DNA of 64,000 nt, from contig NZ_LIVZ01000005.1 in assembly GCF_001905845.1 (NCBI RefSeq), forward strand, positions 124,001 to 188,000, in the 5' to 3' direction. The DNA is from Streptomyces sp. TSRI0107. GTDB taxonomy: Bacteria > Actinomycetota > Actinomycetes > Streptomycetales > Streptomycetaceae. The notes beneath the pieces were generated by a model. That model was not told the DNA's origin and made no database searches. It saw nothing but the letters and a program-made list of their open reading frames with translations. Positions 59,317 to 64,000 of this stretch are shown here, one piece after another. The first letter of the stretch is position 1. The number at the start of each line of letters is the position of its first letter. The translations under genes and the position numbers were made by a program.

Positions 59317-59360
59317 GGTCGCCGCCCACTTCACCCCCGTTCAGCACACAGGAGCCAGAG

Positions 59361-60428
59361 ATGTTCGAGGCCGTCGAGGAGCTCGTCGTCGAGCACGCCG
59401 ACCTGGAGAAGAAGCTCGCGGACCCGTCGGTCCACGCCGACCAGGCCAACGCGCGCAAGCTCAACAAGCGGTACGCCGAGCTGACCCCGATCGTCGCCAC
59501 GTACCGCTCCTGGAAGCAGACCGGCGACGACATCGAGACCGCCCGTGAGCTCGCCGCCGACGACCCCGACTTCGCCGCCGAGGTCAAGGAGCTGGAGCAG
59601 CAGCGCGAGGAGCTGACCGAGAAGCTCCGCTTCCTGCTCGTCCCGCGCGACCCCAGCGACGACAAGGACGTGATCCTGGAGATCAAGGCGGGCGCGGGCG
59701 GCGACGAGTCCGCCCTGTTCGCCGGCGATCTGCTGCGCATGTACCTGCGCTACGCCGAGCGCGTCGGCTGGAAGACCGAGATCATCGACGCCACCGAGTC
59801 CGAGCTGGGCGGCTACAAGGACGTCCAGGTCGCCGTGAAGGCGCGCGGCCAGATCGAGCCCGGCCAGGGCGTCTGGGCCCGGCTGAAGTACGAGGGCGGC
59901 GTGCACCGCGTGCAGCGCGTGCCGGCGACCGAGTCGCAGGGCCGTATCCACACCTCCGCGGCCGGTGTGCTGGTCACGCCCGAGGCCGAGGAGGTCGACG
60001 TCGAGATCAACCCGAACGACCTGCGGATCGACGTCTACCGGTCCTCCGGCCCCGGCGGCCAGTCCGTCAACACCACCGACTCCGCGGTGCGCATCACGCA
60101 CATTCCGACCGGAGTCGTCGCCTCCTGCCAGAACGAGAAGAGCCAGCTGCAGAACAAGGAGCAGGCACTGCGTATCCTGCGCTCCAGGCTGCTCGCCATG
60201 GCGCAGGAGGAGGCGGAGAGGGAGGCCGCCGACGCCCGCCGCAGCCAGGTCCGCACCGTCGACCGCTCCGAGAAGATCCGTACGTACAACTTCCCGGAGA
60301 ATCGGATCTCGGACCACCGCGTCGGCTTCAAGGCGTACAACCTTGACCAGGTCCTGGACGGCGAACTGGACGCGGTGATCCAGGCCTGCGTCGACGCGGA
60401 CTCGGCCGCCAAGCTCGCAGCCGCGTAA
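59361..60428 (+). CDS. prfA: Peptide chain release factor 1
   Basis: This 355-residue release factor reads UAA and UAG. The stop-codon recognition motif PAT is at residues 188-190 and the peptidyl-tRNA hydrolysis motif GGQ at 232-234. The ATG follows AGGAGCC. The Gln of GGQ is methylated by the product of prmC, the next gene 32 bp downstream. Confidence 0.97.
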   Translation: MFEAVEELVVEHADLEKKLADPSVHADQANARKLNKRYAELTPIVATYRSWKQTGDDIETARELAADDPDFAAEVKELEQQREELTEKLRFLLVPRDPSDDKDVILEIKAGAGGDESALFAGDLLRMYLRYAERVGWKTEIIDATESELGGYKDVQVAVKARGQIEPGQGVWARLKYEGGVHRVQRVPATESQGRIHTSAAGVLVTPEAEEVDVEINPNDLRIDVYRSSGPGGQSVNTTDSAVRITHIPTGVVASCQNEKSQLQNKEQALRILRSRLLAMAQEEAEREAADARRSQVRTVDRSEKIRTYNFPENRISDHRVGFKAYNLDQVLDGELDAVIQACVDADSAAKLAAA

Positions 60429-60460
60429 GGCACGTACGAGTACCCACACGGAGGACGAGC

Positions 60461-61306
60461 GTGAACCTGCTGCTCGCGGAGGTGGCCCAGGCCACCCAGC
60501 GGCTGGCCGACGCCGGCGTGCCCTCGCCGCGCACCGACGCGGAGGAGCTCGCCGCGTTCGTGCACGGCGTGAAGCGGGGCGAGTTGCACTCCGTGGAGGA
60601 CGCCGACTTCGACGCCCGCTACTGGGAGGTCGTCGCGCGCCGGGAACAGCGTGAGCCGCTCCAGCACATCACCGGCCGCGCCTTCTTCCGCTACCTGGAA
60701 CTCCAGGTCGGGCCCGGCGTGTTCGTGCCGCGGCCCGAGACCGAGTCGGTCGTCGGGTGGGCCATAGACGCGGTGCGCGCCATGGACGTCGTGGAGCCCT
60801 GCATCGTCGACCTGTGCACCGGCTCCGGCGCCATCGCGCTCGCCCTCGCCCAGGAGGTGCCGCGCTCCAGGGTGCACGCCGTGGAGCTGTCCGAGGACGC
60901 CCTGGTGTGGACCCGCAAGAACATGGAGGGCTCCCGCGTCGACCTGCGGCAGGGCGACGCGCTGACCGCCTTCCCCGACCTGGACGGCCAGGTCGACCTG
61001 GTCATCTCCAACCCGCCGTACATCCCGCTCACCGAGTGGGAGTACGTCGCCCCGGAGGCCCGCGACTACGACCCGGAGCTCGCCCTGTTCTCCGGTGAGG
61101 ACGGCCTCGACCTGATCCGCGGCCTGGAACGCACCGCGCACCGGCTGCTGCGCCCGGGCGGTGTCGTCGTGATCGAGCACGCCGACACCCAGGGCGGCCA
61201 GGTGCCGTGGATCTTCACCGAGGAACGCGGGTGGGCCGACGCGGCCGACCACCCCGACCTCAACAAACGCCCACGCTTCGCCACCGCCCGCAAGGCGCTG
61301 CCGTGA
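60461..61306 (+). CDS. prmC: Release factor glutamine methyltransferase
   Basis: This 281-residue SAM-dependent methylase (HemK/PrmC) modifies the GGQ glutamine of release factors. It has an N-terminal helical domain, then the Rossmann methylase with SAM motif VDLCTGSGAIALALA (near residue 124) and the active-site NPPY in VISNPPYIPL (near 185). GTG start, with GGAGGACGAGC upstream. It is followed after 52 bp by the sua5-type gene. Confidence 0.95.
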   Translation: MNLLLAEVAQATQRLADAGVPSPRTDAEELAAFVHGVKRGELHSVEDADFDARYWEVVARREQREPLQHITGRAFFRYLELQVGPGVFVPRPETESVVGWAIDAVRAMDVVEPCIVDLCTGSGAIALALAQEVPRSRVHAVELSEDALVWTRKNMEGSRVDLRQGDALTAFPDLDGQVDLVISNPPYIPLTEWEYVAPEARDYDPELALFSGEDGLDLIRGLERTAHRLLRPGGVVVIEHADTQGGQVPWIFTEERGWADAADHPDLNKRPRFATARKALP

Positions 61307-61358
61307 GCACCACCCCCACTCTTTCTCTCAGGCACGTGTACGAGGAGGCCCGCTAGAT

Positions 61359-62006
61359 ATGGCACGGCGATACGACACCAACGACGCGACCGACCGCGTG
61401 ACCGGTCTGCGTGAGGCCGCGTCCGCCGTCCGCCGTGGCGAGCTGGTGGTCCTCCCCACCGACACCGTGTACGGCATCGGCGCCGACGCCTTCGCCAAGG
61501 AGGCGGTCGGCGATCTGCTGGAGGCCAAGGGCCGGGGCCGCAACATGCCCACCCCCGTGCTCATCGGCTCCCCGAACACCCTGCACGGCCTCGTCACGGA
61601 CTTCTCCGAGCTCGCCTGGGAGCTGGTCGACGCGTTCTGGCCGGGCGCGCTCACGCTGGTCGCCAAGCACCAGCCGTCCCTGCAGTGGGACCTGGGCGAC
61701 ACCCGTGGCACCGTCGCCGTGCGCATGCCGCTGCACCCGGTCGCCATCGAGCTGCTGACCGAGGTCGGCCCGATGGCCGTGTCGTCGGCGAACCTCACCG
61801 GCCACCCTGCGCCGGAGGACTGCGACGCCGCCCAGCAGATGCTCGGCGACTCCGTCTCCGTCTACCTGGACGGCGGTCCGACGCCCGGCAACGTGCCGTC
61901 CTCGATCGTCGACGTCACCCGCGAGGTGCCGCTGCTGCTGCGCGAGGGAGCGCTGTCGGCGGACGAGCTGCGGAAGGTCGTACCCGACCTCGAGGTGGCG
62001 AATTGA
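61359..62006 (+). CDS. L-threonylcarbamoyladenylate synthase (Sua5/YrdC type)
   Basis: This 215-residue YrdC/Sua5-family enzyme makes threonylcarbamoyl-AMP for the t6A base of ANN-decoding tRNAs. The family signature is seen in GELVVLPTDTVYGIGADAF (residues 28-46), the KGRGRNMP loop (near 58) and AVRMPLHP with SSANLTGHPAP (near 140). It has no C-terminal Sua5 extension, so it is the short TsaC-like form. It shares the translation-linked cluster with prfA and prmC; its last bases run into the G/C-run repeat. Confidence 0.92.
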   Translation: MARRYDTNDATDRVTGLREAASAVRRGELVVLPTDTVYGIGADAFAKEAVGDLLEAKGRGRNMPTPVLIGSPNTLHGLVTDFSELAWELVDAFWPGALTLVAKHQPSLQWDLGDTRGTVAVRMPLHPVAIELLTEVGPMAVSSANLTGHPAPEDCDAAQQMLGDSVSVYLDGGPTPGNVPSSIVDVTREVPLLLREGALSADELRKVVPDLEVAN

Positions 62007-62010
62007 CAGC

Positions 62011-62060
62011 CCCCGAATCCCCCGGGCTCCCGGCGGCGCTCGCGCAGGGGGGACCCCCAT
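62011..62060. repeat. G/C-run palindromic repeat, copy 2
   Basis: About 80% identical to 6969-7018. It ends in GCAGGGGGGACCCCCAT, so the repeat itself provides the ribosome site and ATG of the following phosphatase-like gene. Confidence 0.75.
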
Positions 62061-62706
62061 GCGTGGCATAGGCAGCGCGGAGGAGACGACGACCTTCGGC
62101 TTCCCGAGGGACACCTTCCGCATCCTCCACGTCAGCACCGGCAACGTCTGCCGCTCGCCGATCACCGAGCGGCTGACCCGGCATTTCGTGTCGCAGCGGC
62201 TCGGTGTGCTGGGCGGCGGGCTGATCGTGGAGAGCGCGGGCACCTGGGGCCACGAGGGCGCGCCGATGGAGGCGAACGCGGAGACCGTGCTGGCCGACTT
62301 CGGCGCGGACGCCTCCGGCTTCGTCGGCCGGGAGCTGCTGGACGAGCACGTCATCCGGGCCGACCTGGTCCTGACGGCCACCCGCGACCACCGCGCCCAG
62401 GTCATCTCCATGGGCCACTCGGCGGGCCTGCGTACCTTCACCCTCAAGGAGTTCACCCGCCTGGTCCGCGCCATAGACCCCGCGACCCTGCCCCCGCTGG
62501 AGGACGGTGTGGTCATGCGGGCCCGTGCCCTGGTCCGGGCGGCCGCCGCCCTGCGGGGCTGGCTGCTGGCGCCGACGGCGGAGGCGGACGAGGTGTACGA
62601 CCCGTACGGGGCGCCCCTGACGTTCTTCCGTTCGATCGGGGACGAGATACACGAGGCGCTGGATCCGGTGGTGACGGCGCTGACCGGAGTACCCGCGCGG
62701 ATGTAG
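62059..62706 (+). CDS. LMW protein-tyrosine-phosphatase-like protein lacking catalytic Cys
   Basis: This 215-residue protein has the fold signature of low-molecular-weight tyrosine phosphatases, but the P-loop reads HVSTGNVCRSP. The expected nucleophilic Cys (in the C-x4-CRSP pattern) is Ser26, while C31, R32 and S33 of the loop and a late Asp-Pro (DPYGAP) remain. A normal phosphatase reaction through a Cys-phosphate is therefore unlikely; it could bind phosphoprotein without cleaving it. The start ATG and its GGGGGG ribosome site lie within a repeated element, so a later start is possible. It follows the sua5-type gene and precedes glyA. Confidence 0.8.
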   Translation: MRGIGSAEETTTFGFPRDTFRILHVSTGNVCRSPITERLTRHFVSQRLGVLGGGLIVESAGTWGHEGAPMEANAETVLADFGADASGFVGRELLDEHVIRADLVLTATRDHRAQVISMGHSAGLRTFTLKEFTRLVRAIDPATLPPLEDGVVMRARALVRAAAALRGWLLAPTAEADEVYDPYGAPLTFFRSIGDEIHEALDPVVTALTGVPARM

Positions 62707-62771
62707 TCGCGGGGCGGCCCAGGGGCCCCGGGCCTACATTGGACGTACGTCAGCACGGCGAGTGAGCCGAA

Positions 62772-62797
62772 GGGGCGCGCACCGGCTACGGCGCCCC
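62772..62797 (+). promoter_or_regulatory. Hairpin in glyA leader
   Basis: GGGGCGC (62772-62778) pairs with GCGCCCC (62791-62797) around a 12-nt loop, 42 nt before the glyA start. It could be a terminator of the upstream gene or a leader control element. No known riboswitch consensus is matched by eye. Confidence 0.4.
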
Positions 62798-62838
62798 GGA
62801 GGCGGACCGAGCCGAAATCGCGTCGCCCGGAGCCCACC

Positions 62839-64000
62839 ATGACGGTCGCCCACGTCCCCGAGACCGATGTCCTGCGCGCCCAGGACCCCGAGCTGGCCGA
62901 ACTGCTGCTGGGGGAGCTGGAGAGGCAGTCGACGACCCTCCAGCTGATCGCCGCCGAGAACTTCACGTCGCCCGCCGTGCTGGCCGCGCTCGGCTCACCG
63001 CTCGCCAACAAGTACGCGGAGGGGTATCCGGGAGCCCGCCACCACGGCGGCTGCGAGATCGTCGACGTCGCCGAGCGGATCGCGGTGGACCGGGCCAAGG
63101 CCCTGTTCGGGGCCGAGCACGCCAACGTGCAGTCGCATTCCGGTTCCTCCGCCGTGCTCGCCGCGTACGCGGCCCTGCTGCGGCCCGGCGACACCGTGCT
63201 CGCCCTCGGCCTGCCGTACGGCGGCCACCTCACGCACGGCTCGCCCGCGAACTTCTCCGGCCGCTGGTTCGACTTCGTCGGGTACGGCGTCGACGGGGAG
63301 ACCGGGCTCGTCGACTACGAGCAGGTGCGGACGCTGGCCCGCAGCCATCGCCCCAAGGCGATCGTGTGCGGCTCCATCGCCTACCCGCGCCATCTCGACT
63401 ACGCGCTCTTCCGCGAGATCGCCGACGAGGTCGGCGCCTACCTCATCGCCGACGCCGCGCACCCCATCGGACTGGTCGCCGGGGGAGCGGCGCCGAATCC
63501 GGTGCCGTACGCCGACGTCGTGTGCGCCACCACCCACAAGGTGCTGCGCGGTCCGCGCGGCGGGATGATCCTGTGCGGCGCCGAGCTGGCGGAGCGCGTC
63601 GACCGGGCCGTCTTCCCGTTCACCCAGGGCGGCGCCCAGATGCACACGATCGCCGCGAAGGCGGTCGCGTTCGGTGAGGCGGCAACGGACGCGTTCACCT
63701 TGTACGCCCATCAGGTGGTCGCCAATGCGAGGGTTCTCACGGATGTGCTGGCCGCCGAGGGCCTGGCGGTCACCACCGGCGGCACCGACACCCATCTGAT
63801 CACCGCCGACCCGTCCCCGCTCGGCGTCGACGGCCGCGCCGCCCGGGGCCTGCTCGCCGCCGCCGGGCTGATCCTCGACTGCTGCGCCTTGCCGCACGGC
63901 GATGTGCGCGGGCTGCGCCTGGGCACGGCCGCGGTGACCACGCAGGGGATGGGGCAGGCGGAGATGCGGCGGATCGGCGTCCTGCTCGCGACCGTGCTGC
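62839..64000 (+). CDS. glyA: Serine hydroxymethyltransferase, 3'-truncated
   Basis: This PLP enzyme of the SHMT family interconverts serine and glycine with transfer of a one-carbon unit to tetrahydrofolate. The first 387 residues are present; the gene runs off the window. Motifs seen are LIAAENFTSPAVL (near residue 36), NKYAEGYPGARHHGG (near 57), SGSSAVLAAYAALL and the PLP lysine in VCATTHKVLRGPRGG (near residue 233). It is shorter and more diverged than a standard GlyA in several loops, so it may be a second SHMT paralogue rather than the main enzyme. Confidence 0.88.
   Translation, partial: MTVAHVPETDVLRAQDPELAELLLGELERQSTTLQLIAAENFTSPAVLAALGSPLANKYAEGYPGARHHGGCEIVDVAERIAVDRAKALFGAEHANVQSHSGSSAVLAAYAALLRPGDTVLALGLPYGGHLTHGSPANFSGRWFDFVGYGVDGETGLVDYEQVRTLARSHRPKAIVCGSIAYPRHLDYALFREIADEVGAYLIADAAHPIGLVAGGAAPNPVPYADVVCATTHKVLRGPRGGMILCGAELAERVDRAVFPFTQGGAQMHTIAAKAVAFGEAATDAFTLYAHQVVANARVLTDVLAAEGLAVTTGGTDTHLITADPSPLGVDGRAARGLLAAAGLILDCCALPHGDVRGLRLGTAAVTTQGMGQAEMRRIGVLLATVL

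Overview
The window is chromosomal DNA of a Streptomyces species. It has very high G+C, GTG and TTG starts with strong purine-rich ribosome sites, and gene sets typical of the genus: a 'conservon' (cvnA-D), nrtL-lysA, hom-thrC-thrB, rho, rpmE-prfA-prmC, a Ku/LigD-type repair pair, and an actinomycete integrative and conjugative element (AICE) inserted in a tRNA-Arg gene. The database-style names used here come from recognising sequences by eye; no search was run.

Left chromosomal arm (1-23013). A conservon (truncated sensor kinase, roadblock protein, DUF742 protein, small GTPase) is followed by a styrene-monooxygenase-like flavoprotein in the place where a P450 often sits. Next come small unknown proteins, an NlpC/P60 wall hydrolase, a TetR regulator beside two divergent diiron oxygenase genes, a PBP2/FtsW-RodA wall synthesis pair, an orphan sensor kinase with a repeat-tailed lipoprotein, a phosphatase, a NERD-domain protein, the divergent LigD-polymerase/Ku pair, an MFS exporter and several small membrane proteins.

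AICE (23014-45811). A 48-bp direct repeat covers the 3' part of tRNA-Arg(CCG), and its two copies lie exactly 22,750 bp apart. The right half holds the element's own machinery: two GntR repressors with recognisable operators, a zinc-finger peptide, an anti-sigma-like ATPase, a SCO3933-type regulator, an FtsK-like transfer ATPase, a run of small spread/transfer proteins, an HUH replication initiator, excisionase, tyrosine integrase and a NERD protein. The left 10.5 kb is visibly less G+C-rich cargo. It contains a HEPN/zinc-ribbon protein with a small partner under a palindromic promoter, an HTH protein, a Ser/Thr kinase and an unusual DNA methyltransferase, which converge on a tightly overlapping three-gene operon (66-aa protein, 792-aa SMC/Rad50-like ATPase, 337-aa unknown). 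This cargo is the best candidate for an undescribed anti-phage or anti-plasmid system.

Right chromosomal arm (45812-64000). A response regulator, nrtL-lysA and hom-thrC-thrB (lysine, threonine and methionine supply) are followed by rho with a strong terminator, a secreted trypsin-like protease with FG-GAP repeats, an LCP wall-polymer ligase behind an ECF-type promoter, and rpmE behind a perfect sigma-R-type promoter. Then come prfA-prmC-sua5 (translation termination and tRNA t6A), a phosphatase-like protein lacking its nucleophile, and the start of a glyA-like gene. A family of about 190-205 bp inverted-repeat elements (two full copies, one half copy) and a G/C-run repeat are scattered through the chromosomal parts.
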